40,679 nt of DNA from Candidatus Pacearchaeota archaeon (lineage in GTDB: Archaea; Nanoarchaeota; Nanoarchaeia; Pacearchaeales; GW2011-AR1), in assembly GCA_023228245.1 (NCBI GenBank), contig JALOBN010000020.1:1-40679 (forward strand). Reading direction: 5' to 3'. Below the pieces are notes generated by a model. It did no database searches. It was not told the origin of the DNA and was given only the letters and a program-made list of their open reading frames with translations. This document shows positions 15,513 through 24,353 of the stretch, in pieces; position 1 is the first letter of the stretch; each line of letters opens with the position of its first letter. The position numbers were made by a program, and so were the translations under genes.

Positions 15513-16748
15513 ATGAAAACAACTTTAAACCTGAAGCAACTTCAGGAGGCTATTCAGGAGAAATCCAAAGTCATCGGCACGATTTTCGAGGAGGCCGGGC
15601 CCGACCTGGACTTCTCGAAGGTCAAATGCATTGACGGCGACACCAACGCCAAGGTCGAGAAAATCCACGCCCTCGAGGCGGAGATGACCGACCTGCACAA
15701 CGACCTCAAGGAGATGGAATCGCTGGCGAGCACCCGCAAGCAGGCCAGCGAAGCTGCCAACTTCAAGGGAGAGGTACCGCGCGCGGCCCCCGGCGAAGCC
15801 GAGCAGAAATCCATCGGCAAGTTATTCGTGGAGTCGCAGGCCTTCAAATCCAAGGGCGCGATATCCCAGCTCAACATCGACCTCAAGACCCTGGTCAGGA
15901 CCGCTGCCGGCTGGGCGCCTGAGTCCATTCGCCTGCCGCGGGTCGAGCTTTACCCCCTGAGGACTTTGAGGGTCGCTGACGTCTTCCCGACCTACGCCAC
16001 CGGGCAGTCCGCCATTAAGTACATGGAGGAGACGACCCACACCAACAACGCCGCCGAGATCGCTGAGGAGACCGACGCCGCCTCCCCGACAGCTTACGGC
16101 GAAGCCGCTATCGTCATGACCGAGAGGTCTGTGACCGTCGAGAAGATCGCGGTCTGGATCCCGGTGACCGACGAGCAGCTCTCTGACGTCGATGGCATCG
16201 AGGACTTCATCAATTCCCGGCTGACCTACATGATCCGCAATAGACTGGACGGGCAATTGGTGGCCGGCGACGGCAGCACCCCGAACCTGAAGGGTGTGCT
16301 GAACGCATCGAACATCCAGAGCCAGGCCCTGGGCAGCGACGCCAAACCGGACGCCATCTTCAAGGCGATGACCAAGATCCGCGGCACCACCGCGGGGACC
16401 GGCTTCGCCGAGCCTTCCGCTGTCCTTTACCACCCGAACGACTGGCAGGATATCAGGCTTCTGAGGACTGCCGATGGAATTTACATCTTCGGCAACCCGT
16501 CGGATCCCGGCAGAGACGTAATCTGGGGCGTGCCTGTAGTCGTGACATCGGCTGAGACCGAGAACACGGCCTGCGTGGGTGACTTCGCCAACTACGCGGC
16601 TTTGTACGTCCGCCAGGGCGTCGAAGTCCAGATCACCAACGCGCATGCAAGTCTATTCACCTCCGGCGTCCAGGCGATCAGAGCAACCATGCGCTGCGCC
16701 GCAGTCTATTTCCGCGGCACAGCTTTCTGCAAAGTCACCGGTTTATAA
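15513..16748 (+). CDS. Major capsid protein (HK97 fold)
   Basis: 411 residues. Residues 1-110 are a charged coiled-coil delta/scaffold region, normally removed by the protease upstream. The rest follows the HK97 fold: VADVFPTYATGQSAIKYMEET (E-loop region), AEIAEETDAASPTAYGEAAI, LDGQLVAGDGSTPNLKGVLN, YHPNDWQDIRLLR and VWGVPVV-type end. Codon use shifts to C-ending, GC-rich codons, as expected for the most abundant virion protein. Confidence 0.96.
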   Translation: MKTTLNLKQLQEAIQEKSKVIGTIFEEAGPDLDFSKVKCIDGDTNAKVEKIHALEAEMTDLHNDLKEMESLASTRKQASEAANFKGEVPRAAPGEAEQKSIGKLFVESQAFKSKGAISQLNIDLKTLVRTAAGWAPESIRLPRVELYPLRTLRVADVFPTYATGQSAIKYMEETTHTNNAAEIAEETDAASPTAYGEAAIVMTERSVTVEKIAVWIPVTDEQLSDVDGIEDFINSRLTYMIRNRLDGQLVAGDGSTPNLKGVLNASNIQSQALGSDAKPDAIFKAMTKIRGTTAGTGFAEPSAVLYHPNDWQDIRLLRTADGIYIFGNPSDPGRDVIWGVPVVVTSAETENTACVGDFANYAALYVRQGVEVQITNAHASLFTSGVQAIRATMRCAAVYFRGTAFCKVTGL

Positions 16749-16804
16749 ATTAATCATCAGGGGGAGCGGCGCAAACCCTCTCCCTCTGATTATAGGAGGT
16801 CACA

Positions 16805-19285
16805 ATGTCAGGTTCTAACGAGAGCCCTAACATAATCGCCGGTTCCCTGAGAAGGGTCTGGCGCTACGCCGGAGTCCCGACCGATGGGACTTCGGGCACC
16901 CTGGCGGGAATCGCTGAGAAAGGCGATCTCCTGATCGATTCGACCAACGCGAACCTTTATCAGAACTCCAACACCCAGGCTTCCCCGACCTGGAGTATAT
17001 TCGCTGAGGGCAGCGGATCCGGACCCTCTGCGGGAGCAGTGGGTGAAATGGCTGTTGCCGGCACTTCCACCGCCAACGGTGCGGGCGTGACGGCGAAATA
17101 CGCCATGATCGACCACGTCCACGCTTTGGGCGACCATGATCACTCCGCCGCGACGAAAGGCGGCGCGATTGCGATGGGTTTAGTGGGAGTCATGGCCGCA
17201 GCGGGCACTTCGACGGCCAACAACGCCGGAGCCGCGACTTCCCCGGCGGCCATAGACCACGTCCATGCTTTGGGCGACCATGACCACTCCGGCGCCACCA
17301 AGGGCGGGACCATCGCTTTAGCGGCACTGGCGGCTGACTTCTTCACGGCCGACGCCACCGGAAGAGGGAAATTCCAGACTGGTATCTTCGATGCCGCCAC
17401 ATTACTTGACCTGATTGCGGCTGACGCCTTTTCAAACGCCAACTGTGATGCCTTCTTCGCTGCGAATGCTTTCGCGGCCGACGCCGACTCAAGGGCAATT
17501 TTCGCGGACGGGATATGGACGGCCGCCAAGATGGCTGCGGGATTACTGAGCGCCGACGCCACCGGAAGGGCTTTAATAGCGGCCGCGTTCTTCGACGCCG
17601 CGACCTGCGCTTCAGTCTTTGACGACAACGCTATTCCTTCGGCCAAAGTGAACTGGGGCTACGGCGGGGACGGACTGGTGCATGGAATCGTCCCCGACGA
17701 CTCCGCTGCAGGCGGGACTTCGGCTTACGTGGCCAGGATTGACCATGCGCATGCTATAACCTGCGGAGCTCCCGTTGATGGGTCTTTAGCGGCAGCGAAC
17801 GCCGAGGGTTCGGCGAGCTACTTCGCCCGCTCGGACCATGCCCACAGAGCTGTCGTATTGGACGGCGTGGAGATCGAGTTCGGCACGGGATATGACGCGG
17901 TTATAGGATGGGAGACCGGGGACGCTTCAAACCATACTCTGGTCTTAGGTCTGGCCGACGCCAACCAGGCGATTCACATCGCCGACAAGTCCGCCATCGG
18001 GACGGACTGGGACGTAATCGCCGACACCCATCCTTCTGTTTACATCCATTCGGACACCACACCCGCCACCGATTACCTGAAATTATGGCATGACGGGACT
18101 GACGGTTTCGTGGACTCCGAGGGCGGCACTCTGGCGCTGGCGATCGCCGGGACCGCAGTAGTTACCATTACAGCGACACTGGTGTCTCTGGCCGCGACTG
18201 CCTCGATAAAGTTCCTGGGCAACACCGGACTTTTGGACTCCAACGGCAACGAGGTCATCACGGTCGAGGCGGTCGCTGACGCGATCAATTACCTTAATGT
18301 CAAAAACGCCGCCACGGCCAATGCGATCGTTCTGGAGTGCCTGGGCACGGCCGACAAAGGCTTCATCTTCGCCAACGATCAGGATGAGGAAATTCTTATC
18401 CTGACCCCGGTGGCCTCAGCGGTGAACGAGATCACCATACTGAACGCCATCACCACGGCGAGACCTGTCATAAGGGTCAGCGGCGAGGCCGACATAGGCA
18501 TCGAGATTCAGAACGCGGCCGGTGAGATAATGCTGGCCACGGTCAGCACCAGCGCTCCCCTGAACTGGGTGCAGATATCCAACGCCGACACCGGCGCCAA
18601 GCCGATCTTCCTGAACCCCGGCGAGGACGACATCGGCTTTGAGTTCCACGCCAAGAACGCCGAGGAGATACTGATCCTGGCGGCCACCGCCGCCGCGGTC
18701 AACGAGATCACCATCACTTCAAACGCCACCGGACTCGCTCCTTCCATCGCGGCCACGGGCACCAACGACAACATCGACCTTTCACTGGTTCCGAAAGGAA
18801 CGGGATACGTCCGCATCGACGGGCCTTTGGACATGTCCGACAACACTTTATTCGGCAGCCAGGCCTCGGGCGGAGACCTCTTACTGAGCTCCACCGGGCA
18901 TGCCACCAAGGGCGCGGTGAGCGTTTTGGACGGCAACGAAGGCTTCAAGGTCGGCGGAGTCGCCATCAGGGCAGGGTCCGCCTGCACCAACGTTGTGGCG
19001 ATCTTCAACGGCACCAAACCCCAGGCCGGACAGGCTTTAGTGAACGGCATCGAGCTCTACTCCGACGGCGGAGAGTTATTCGTCGCCGACGCGGGAGGCA
19101 CACAGACACAGCTTTCCCCGCACGACAAAGACGGCGACTGGTTCTTGAACTCTTACTCGGCCAAGAAAGGCAAGACCGTCAGGATCCACGTGGAGAAGAT
19201 GCTCAAGTCAATAGCGGAAAAGTTCCCCGGTGAGTATGACAAATTCATCGAGGAATTGGAAGGCGACCAGCTCAAAAAGAAATAA
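16805..19285 (+). CDS. Head-fibre/decoration-like protein with HxH repeats
   Basis: 826 residues, AGGAGG upstream. Near 100-165 two blocks read DHVHALGDHDHS(A/G)ATKGG. HxH pairs like these bind iron along the T4 long tail fibre tip (known for gp37), so a metal-threaded trimeric fibre is plausible. A later block (about 540-640) repeats the pattern AVNEITI..A(T/N)...P.I...G..DIG. The C-terminal end (WFLNSYSAKKGKTVRI) is Lys-rich. Its position right after the capsid gene suggests a head fibre or capsid decoration, rather than a tail tip (inference). Confidence 0.7.
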   Translation: MSGSNESPNIIAGSLRRVWRYAGVPTDGTSGTLAGIAEKGDLLIDSTNANLYQNSNTQASPTWSIFAEGSGSGPSAGAVGEMAVAGTSTANGAGVTAKYAMIDHVHALGDHDHSAATKGGAIAMGLVGVMAAAGTSTANNAGAATSPAAIDHVHALGDHDHSGATKGGTIALAALAADFFTADATGRGKFQTGIFDAATLLDLIAADAFSNANCDAFFAANAFAADADSRAIFADGIWTAAKMAAGLLSADATGRALIAAAFFDAATCASVFDDNAIPSAKVNWGYGGDGLVHGIVPDDSAAGGTSAYVARIDHAHAITCGAPVDGSLAAANAEGSASYFARSDHAHRAVVLDGVEIEFGTGYDAVIGWETGDASNHTLVLGLADANQAIHIADKSAIGTDWDVIADTHPSVYIHSDTTPATDYLKLWHDGTDGFVDSEGGTLALAIAGTAVVTITATLVSLAATASIKFLGNTGLLDSNGNEVITVEAVADAINYLNVKNAATANAIVLECLGTADKGFIFANDQDEEILILTPVASAVNEITILNAITTARPVIRVSGEADIGIEIQNAAGEIMLATVSTSAPLNWVQISNADTGAKPIFLNPGEDDIGFEFHAKNAEEILILAATAAAVNEITITSNATGLAPSIAATGTNDNIDLSLVPKGTGYVRIDGPLDMSDNTLFGSQASGGDLLLSSTGHATKGAVSVLDGNEGFKVGGVAIRAGSACTNVVAIFNGTKPQAGQALVNGIELYSDGGELFVADAGGTQTQLSPHDKDGDWFLNSYSAKKGKTVRIHVEKMLKSIAEKFPGEYDKFIEELEGDQLKKK

Positions 19286-19300
19286 GCTGCCATAAGGCAG

Positions 19301-19338
19301 GGGCCCGGGGGGTTTGACCTTCCTTTCCCCCCGGGTCC
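19301..19338 (+). promoter_or_regulatory. Strong 12-bp stem-loop after head-fibre gene
   Basis: GGGCCCGGGGGG (19301-19312) pairs with CCCCCCGGGTCC (19327-19338) with one G-T wobble, 14-base loop. There is no T-run, only ATTTAAAA, so it is more likely an RNA 3'-end stabiliser or rho/attenuation element than a classical terminator. Confidence 0.7.
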
Positions 19339-19367
19339 ATTTAAAAAGGAAGGAAAAAGGAGGGTTT

Positions 19368-19718
19368 ATGAAACTGACAAACGGGCAAATCTTCACAGCG
19401 GGCCAGGCCCTGCCCAAGTTAATGGGGCAGAAGTTACCGGTCCAGACCAGCGTGAGAATAGTCAGGCTGGCGCAGGAGATCGACATCCATTTAGCCGTGA
19501 TCAACTCGGTGAGGAAAAACCTTATCGAGCAATACGGCGAAGGGGACCCTAAATCAATACAGCCCAACACCCCGGCGATGGAAATATTCGCGAAGGACTG
19601 GGGCGCGCTGCTGGCCGAGGAATCCGACGTGTCTTTCGGGGAGAAAATCAAACTCCCCTGGACCGTGGAGATCGAGCCGGCGATTTTAGTCGCCCTGGAA
19701 CCTTTCATAGAGATGTAA
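19368..19718 (+). CDS. Small structural-region protein (DUF1617-like)
   Basis: 116 residues from the ATG at 19368, with GGAGG upstream; an in-frame ATG upstream lacks a site and lies in the hairpin tail. MKLTNGQIFTAGQALPKLMG and LAQEIDIHLAVINSVRKNLIEQYG match my memory of the DUF1617 phage family, small helical proteins often near structural genes. Function unknown. Confidence 0.65.
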   Translation: MKLTNGQIFTAGQALPKLMGQKLPVQTSVRIVRLAQEIDIHLAVINSVRKNLIEQYGEGDPKSIQPNTPAMEIFAKDWGALLAEESDVSFGEKIKLPWTVEIEPAILVALEPFIEM

Positions 19719-19720
19719 TC

Positions 19721-19978
19721 ATGTTTGGACTGAGCAAAGAAGAAAAAAAGCGCGCGGACACGCGCGATAGAGTCAGGCGCTGCAGGGAGAACAAGAAGCG
19801 CGTTACAGAGAGTGTTACACCTTCAGGGAACAGCGTTACAAAGAGAGTTACACCCGAAAACAAAATGCTCTGTAAGTGCAAATATTACCACTGGGACGGC
19901 GGGAAATTAGTCTGCACACAGTGCGGGAAAGAATCCACCAAAGTGGAGGACAAAATAAAGCGAGGTGTCTTCAAATGA
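19721..19978 (+). CDS. Small basic zinc-ribbon protein
   Basis: 85 residues. A very basic start (KEEKKRADTRDRVRRCRENKKR) precedes a repeated VTxSVTP/KRVTPEN segment, then CKCKYYHWDGGKLVCTQCG, a single zinc ribbon. It probably binds nucleic acid. Its place among virion genes is odd for a regulator; it overlaps the lipoprotein gene. Confidence 0.65.
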   Translation: MFGLSKEEKKRADTRDRVRRCRENKKRVTESVTPSGNSVTKRVTPENKMLCKCKYYHWDGGKLVCTQCGKESTKVEDKIKRGVFK

Positions 19979-20334
19979 GATTTTTTTTAATTTTGATCGT
20001 CCTGGTAATGATGGGCTGCGCCGCGCCTCCTAAGCCTTTCGGGGCGTACGCGAATCCCATCATGCCGACGGTGTACAACGTCACGCTGACGGACAACTCA
20101 ACAGAGTATTCACAGCTACTGCCGGACGGCACAAGGGAACTTTATTTTCAATGCCGCGACGGGACCGCTTTCCGATACGCTTTCGTGACGGGGAAGGTGG
20201 CCGGATCCACGGAGCCTTATATGACTTGCTTGTCCAACGGGTCCGCGAACTACACGGCACTCACGGATAACCTTACTTTGTATTTGGCGGGGGAAACCTC
20301 GGGGAAGGTGATAGAGATCATCTGCTGGGAGTGA
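19975..20334 (+). CDS. Phage lipoprotein
   Basis: 119 residues; the ATG at 19975 overlaps the previous stop (ATGA). It starts MRFFLILIVLVMMGCAAPP, a short type II signal with lipobox ending at Cys15, so it should be lipid-anchored in a host membrane. The mature part is beta-rich with Cys pairs (FQCRDGT, YMTCLSNG, IICWE). Phage lipoproteins can block superinfection or form spanins, but its place in the virion gene cluster leaves the role open. Confidence 0.8.
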   Translation: MRFFLILIVLVMMGCAAPPKPFGAYANPIMPTVYNVTLTDNSTEYSQLLPDGTRELYFQCRDGTAFRYAFVTGKVAGSTEPYMTCLSNGSANYTALTDNLTLYLAGETSGKVIEIICWE

Positions 20335-20378
20335 TTATAACTCAAGAAATCCTTAGATTGAAATTCAGGAGGCATATT

Positions 20379-20963
20379 ATGATTAAAGACGGAGCCAGAT
20401 TAAGGGGCCATTTCATTGTGGAGCAGACGCGGCCTTATGATCGGGAGTTAGCCAGGAGAATAAGGCTGAGCCTGGGCAAGGATTCACCGGAATACAAAGC
20501 CCTGCCTCGTTATGTGGTCGGTATTTCGGAGTGTCACAACATCATCACGGACGAGGGGCTTGACCGGATGCTTGATGTGATGCTGCATGGCACCACGCAG
20601 ACGGCTACGTGGTACTGCGCGATTTTTGAATCGGATACCACGCCTGACGGGTCCGAGACCTACGATGTGCCGGTCTACACGGAATCGACGGCCTACGATG
20701 AGGCCACGCGGCCGGCTTACAACGAGGCGGCTTCTTCCTCGCAGAGCATCACGAACTCAGCCAATAAGGCTGTGTTCACGATAAGCGGCTCCAAGACGAT
20801 TTACGGAGCGGCTTTAGTGAGCGTCAACACCAAAGGCGACCATACGGGCGGCGCGGACAATGTGCTGTTCTGTTGTGGGAAATTCACTTTAGCCAGGGTT
20901 GTCGTGGACGACGATGTCCTGAACCTGACCTACACGGTGACAGCAGCTGACGACGGAGTATAA
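20379..20963 (+). CDS. Phage structural-region protein (fibre/decoration family)
   Basis: 194 residues from the ATG at 20379, with AGGAGG 6 bases upstream. NIITDEGLDRMLDVMLHGTTQTATWYCAIFES and the later TEATRPAYNEAASSSQSI-like stretch (residues about 100-140) are common to a widespread phage family found among tail and head accessory genes. Beta-sandwich composition; exact role unknown. Confidence 0.7.
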   Translation: MIKDGARLRGHFIVEQTRPYDRELARRIRLSLGKDSPEYKALPRYVVGISECHNIITDEGLDRMLDVMLHGTTQTATWYCAIFESDTTPDGSETYDVPVYTESTAYDEATRPAYNEAASSSQSITNSANKAVFTISGSKTIYGAALVSVNTKGDHTGGADNVLFCCGKFTLARVVVDDDVLNLTYTVTAADDGV

Positions 20964-23024
20964 ATGGCCTGGCTGACCGGATGGACGTACCGTAAGGCGA
21001 TTGTAATTGCGCATTCCGACGACGGGGCTCAAACCGATTATCAGATTAAACTTTTAATCGGCGAGAGCTCCGGTGCCACGGGTGAGCAAGTAGACTGCGG
21101 GGGTCATGTGGCCTCCGATTTCGACGATCTGCGCTTTACGACGTCCGACGGCCAGACACTGTGTCCTTACTGGATAGAATCCATCACAGGAGCAACGCCC
21201 AATCAGTTAGCGACAGTCTGGGTTAAAGTCTCCGTTGCTGCACATCCTGACGATACCACTATTTACATGTACTATGGCGGCACAGAGACAGCGGTAAGCA
21301 GCGGGGCAGATACCTTTATTGCTTTTGACGACTTTGAGGACGCAGGTACTTACAGGGATAACTGGACTGATACAGCAAGCCCGCCCACCGTAACAAGAGA
21401 TACTGCCGTCTATGCTGTCCATAACGCAAGTATGAAAATAGTGGACGATAGTGCTTCTGTGGAAGGTGCACTGCGAAATTTCAGCGGCCAGGACAAAATA
21501 AGGCTTTGTTTCAGGGCCAGGGCCGCCCAAAATAATGTCACTGCCCGCATCGGGGTGTTTAGTAGCGGCGGTGCTTATGGGTTAATGACGTTGCGGTTCG
21601 ACAATGTGGGCAATATCACGGCTCATAATAACCTTTCCCTGACGACGTTGCAGGCTTACAGCGCCGATATATGGTATAAGTTCGAGCTTTTGCACGATGC
21701 GGCAGGCCACCTGTGGAGCTGCTATATCGACGATGTGCTGAAAGCCGCCGGCTGGAACACTTATGGCAACTACACGCACCAGGCTGTTCAACACAGGTGT
21801 GAATTTCAGACAGCAGCGGAAACCGGCGACTTATATATAGACGGCTGGTTTGTCGCTAAATGGACTGCCAATGAGCCGGCTTTCGGGAGCGCTGGGAGCG
21901 AACAGACTTCTTATGATGTCACAGTGACCGACGGGGTGAAGATCGGGGATTCCCGGTCAACAAACTTGTCAATGCAATCAAGCGTGACCGACGGGTTGAA
22001 GGGCGGGGATGTCTCGGGTGGGCAGGCATCATTTCAAATAGCAGTATCCGACGGAGCGAAAATCGGGGACTTAGGGCTTGTCGGGTTTTTGATTGATTTG
22101 ATTCTGAGCGATGGGGTGAAGATAGGGGACACAAGGTCTGTTTTATTCCAAACCAATCCTCAATTGACCGACGGAATGAAGTCCGGTGACCTGCCATCGA
22201 TGCAGGCGATATTACAGGCTATCTTGACCGAGGGGTTGAAAGCCGGGGACCTGCCATCGATGCAGGCGGTGCTGCAGGCGATCTTAACCGACGGAATGAA
22301 GGCCGGGGACACGCCATCGATGCAGGCGGTGCTGCAGGCGATCTTAACCGACGGAATGAAATCGGGGGACACGCCATCGATGCAGGCGGTGCTGCAGGCG
22401 ATCTTAACCGACGGAATGAAGGCCGGTGACACGCCCTCGATGCAGGCGGTGCTGCAGGCGATCTTAACCGACGGAATGAAGGCCGGTGACACGCCCTCGA
22501 TGCAGGCGGTGCTGCAGGCGATCTTAACCGACGGAATGAAATCGGGGGACACGCCATCGATGCAGGCGATATTACAGGCGATCTTGACCGACGGTGTGAA
22601 GTCCGGGGACCTGCCATCGATGCAGGCGGTGTTGCAGTCTATTTTGACCGAGGGGTTGAAAGCCGGTGACCTGCCATCGATGCAGGCGGTGTTGCAGTCT
22701 ATTTTGACCGAGGGGTTGAAAGCCGGTGACACGCCCTCGATGCAGGCGGTTTTACAGGCTATCTTGACGGACGGTGTGAAACTGTCCGACCAGATACACA
22801 TCAGGAATATAATCACGCTCTCGCTTCTGGATGGATTCAAAGCGGGGGACACGGGCAGGATTACACTGACTATTTACTTAGCTTTGACAGAGGGAATCAA
22901 ATTAAGTGATTTGCTCAGTGTAATCAGGGCGACCAGGATTTTGAGTTTATTCATCTCCTCCCCGGCGGAATTAACCATCGAAACGACTGATTTAACCCTT
23001 CTCACGATCGAGGAAAACGAATGA
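20964..23024 (+). CDS. Large adhesin-like protein with DUF2341 domain and 20-aa repeats
   Basis: 686 residues. Residues 1-105 (WLTGWTYRKAIVI to TIYMYYGG) match the DUF2341 domain of bacterial and phage surface proteins. Residues 110-310 look like a concanavalin/LamG lectin fold (FEDAGTYRDNWTDT, LCFRARAAQNNVTARIGVF, WYKFELLHD, CYIDDV). From about 320 to 655 it carries about 17 copies of a 20-residue motif (L)TDG.K.GD..SMQA.LQA, ten nearly identical. It probably binds polysaccharide or host surface. Its location between capsid and connector genes is unusual. Confidence 0.8.
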   Translation: MAWLTGWTYRKAIVIAHSDDGAQTDYQIKLLIGESSGATGEQVDCGGHVASDFDDLRFTTSDGQTLCPYWIESITGATPNQLATVWVKVSVAAHPDDTTIYMYYGGTETAVSSGADTFIAFDDFEDAGTYRDNWTDTASPPTVTRDTAVYAVHNASMKIVDDSASVEGALRNFSGQDKIRLCFRARAAQNNVTARIGVFSSGGAYGLMTLRFDNVGNITAHNNLSLTTLQAYSADIWYKFELLHDAAGHLWSCYIDDVLKAAGWNTYGNYTHQAVQHRCEFQTAAETGDLYIDGWFVAKWTANEPAFGSAGSEQTSYDVTVTDGVKIGDSRSTNLSMQSSVTDGLKGGDVSGGQASFQIAVSDGAKIGDLGLVGFLIDLILSDGVKIGDTRSVLFQTNPQLTDGMKSGDLPSMQAILQAILTEGLKAGDLPSMQAVLQAILTDGMKAGDTPSMQAVLQAILTDGMKSGDTPSMQAVLQAILTDGMKAGDTPSMQAVLQAILTDGMKAGDTPSMQAVLQAILTDGMKSGDTPSMQAILQAILTDGVKSGDLPSMQAVLQSILTEGLKAGDLPSMQAVLQSILTEGLKAGDTPSMQAVLQAILTDGVKLSDQIHIRNIITLSLLDGFKAGDTGRITLTIYLALTEGIKLSDLLSVIRATRILSLFISSPAELTIETTDLTLLTIEENE
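21922..22920 (+). repeat. 60-nt tandem repeat (20-aa units)
   Basis: Unit of 60 nt in perfect register; ten nearly identical copies cover about 22165-22790, with diverged copies on both sides (TDGVKIGDS, SDGAKIGDL, LDGFKAGDT, TEGIKLSDL). Identity fades outward, the expected mark of expansion from the middle. It encodes the stalk-like C-terminal half of the adhesin. Confidence 0.93.
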
Positions 23025-23302
23025 AGATTTACGAATCCGGAGACACGATACCCAGAGGTGTGTTGGTGAAGTTCAACAGTATTCTGGTGGACCCGGACAC
23101 GATCACCATCACAATCACGAAACCGGACGGGACGGTGGAGATCAATGACACTGCGATGGCCAAAGATTCCACAGGGACCTATCACTATTATTTCAACCCG
23201 ACGACTCCGCAGATAGGCGTTTATACAGTGTTATACAAAGCTGTGGACGACACTTTCACGGCTCAGTTGAAAGACCTTTTCCGGATCAGGAGCAAGTCAT
23301 GA
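23021..23302 (+). CDS. Small Ig-like structural protein
   Basis: 93 residues, ATGA overlap with the adhesin gene and with the connector gene. Sequence such as GDTIPRGVLVKFNSILVDPDTITITITKPDGT and STGTYHYYFNP..GVYTVLYKA is a typical single beta-sandwich (Ig/BppU-like). It may be an accessory module of the adhesin or capsid. Confidence 0.7.
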   Translation: MKIYESGDTIPRGVLVKFNSILVDPDTITITITKPDGTVEINDTAMAKDSTGTYHYYFNPTTPQIGVYTVLYKAVDDTFTAQLKDLFRIRSKS

Positions 23303-24033
23303 TTGTAAAGACCCCTCCGCAGGACGAACCCTTGGAGATCGAAGAGGCCAAGACGCATTTGAGGATCGATTCGACCGACGAAGACGAGTACATCCAGACT
23401 CTGATCATCTCAGCAAGGGAATACTGCGAGAACTTTCAGAACCGAGCTTATATAACTCAGACTTTAGAGTTGTGGCTGGATGAGTGGCCGGAGTATTTCG
23501 CATTGCCGAGGCCGCCTTTGTCGATCCCCTCGGTGACTGCGGGGGCTTTCGTCAGTGGGACGGTTTACAGGATTTTGACTGTGGGGACCACGGATTTCAC
23601 TTTGATCGGGGCCGCCGCGAACACCGTCGGAACGATCTTCACCGCCACAGGAGTCGGAGCCGGAACGGGAACGGCGACTATCTCCGGGGTGATCAAATAC
23701 TACGGGACCGACGACACTGAATATTTCGTCTCGGGTGCGGACTATTTTGTCGATTCCAAATCGGAACCGGGGAGGATTGTCTTAGCTTACGGGAAGAGCT
23801 GGCCTTCGACGACTTTAAGACCGGTGAACGGGATCTGCGTGACTTACGTCGCGGGGTATGGATACAGCGATGAGGTACCCCAGGCTGTGAAACAGGCGAT
23901 GAAACTTTTAATAGGGCACTGGTATGAGAACCGGGAAACCACTATCGCGATGAATGTCGGCGCTGGCGAAGCGGACGTCAAGAAGATCCCCTACGCGGTG
24001 GAAAGTCTACTCTGGATGAACAGGGTATTTTGA
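23299..24033 (+). CDS. Head-tail connector (gp6-like) with inserted domain
   Basis: 244 residues. The N-terminal half (PLEIEEAKTHLRIDSTDEDEYIQTLIISAREYCENFQ) and the end (PQAVKQAMKLLIGHWYENRE) are the HK97 gp6-like connector. Between PPLSIPSV and IKYYGTDDTEY lies an insert (about 80-130) reading GTVYRILTVGTTDFTLIGAAANTVG..FTATGVGAGTGTA. That small module recurs in unrelated phage structural proteins. The connector forms the ring below the portal. Confidence 0.88.
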   Translation: MIVKTPPQDEPLEIEEAKTHLRIDSTDEDEYIQTLIISAREYCENFQNRAYITQTLELWLDEWPEYFALPRPPLSIPSVTAGAFVSGTVYRILTVGTTDFTLIGAAANTVGTIFTATGVGAGTGTATISGVIKYYGTDDTEYFVSGADYFVDSKSEPGRIVLAYGKSWPSTTLRPVNGICVTYVAGYGYSDEVPQAVKQAMKLLIGHWYENRETTIAMNVGAGEADVKKIPYAVESLLWMNRVF

Positions 24034-24353
24034 TGAATATCGGGAAGCTCAGACATCGAATTACCTTACAGAGCCCTACAGCCACTCTGAACGCCATTCA
24101 TGAGACCGTTGACACATGGACGGACGTGGATACCGTGTGGGCAGCGATCGAGCCCAATACAGGCACATGGTATTACGCGGCGAAGCAGGCCAACTCAAAC
24201 GTTAAAGGCAGGGTAAGGATCCGGTACAGATCAGATATTGAGGCGACCTGGAGGATCAAGTTCGGAGACAGGATTTTAAATATCATCTCGATTTTAACAC
24301 CCGATGAAAGAAAAACCGAGATAGTCATATTGTATTCGGAGGATCTGGATTGA
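24033..24353 (+). CDS. Head-tail adaptor / head closure protein
   Basis: 106 residues starting MNIGKLRHRITLQSPT (ATG overlapping the upstream stop; a TTG one codon earlier is possible). WTDVDTVWAAIEPNTGTWYYAAKQ, RIRYRSDIEATWRIKFGDRILNI fit the phage head-tail joining family. It seals the connector once DNA is packaged. Confidence 0.9.
   Translation: MNIGKLRHRITLQSPTATLNAIHETVDTWTDVDTVWAAIEPNTGTWYYAAKQANSNVKGRVRIRYRSDIEATWRIKFGDRILNIISILTPDERKTEIVILYSEDLD

Noticed and set aside
15822..16646. Minus-strand 274-codon ORF in the capsid gene
   Set aside because: Antisense shadow produced by GC-rich, C-ending codons of the major capsid gene; no ribosome site or domain.
17140..17646. Ala-rich minus-strand ORF in the head-fibre gene
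   Set aside because: Low-complexity shadow of an Ala/Asp-rich plus-strand protein.
22160..22852. Minus-strand 230-codon ORF over the adhesin repeat
   Set aside because: It is a mirror of the 60-nt repeat; the plus strand carries the domain-bearing protein and proper operon signals.
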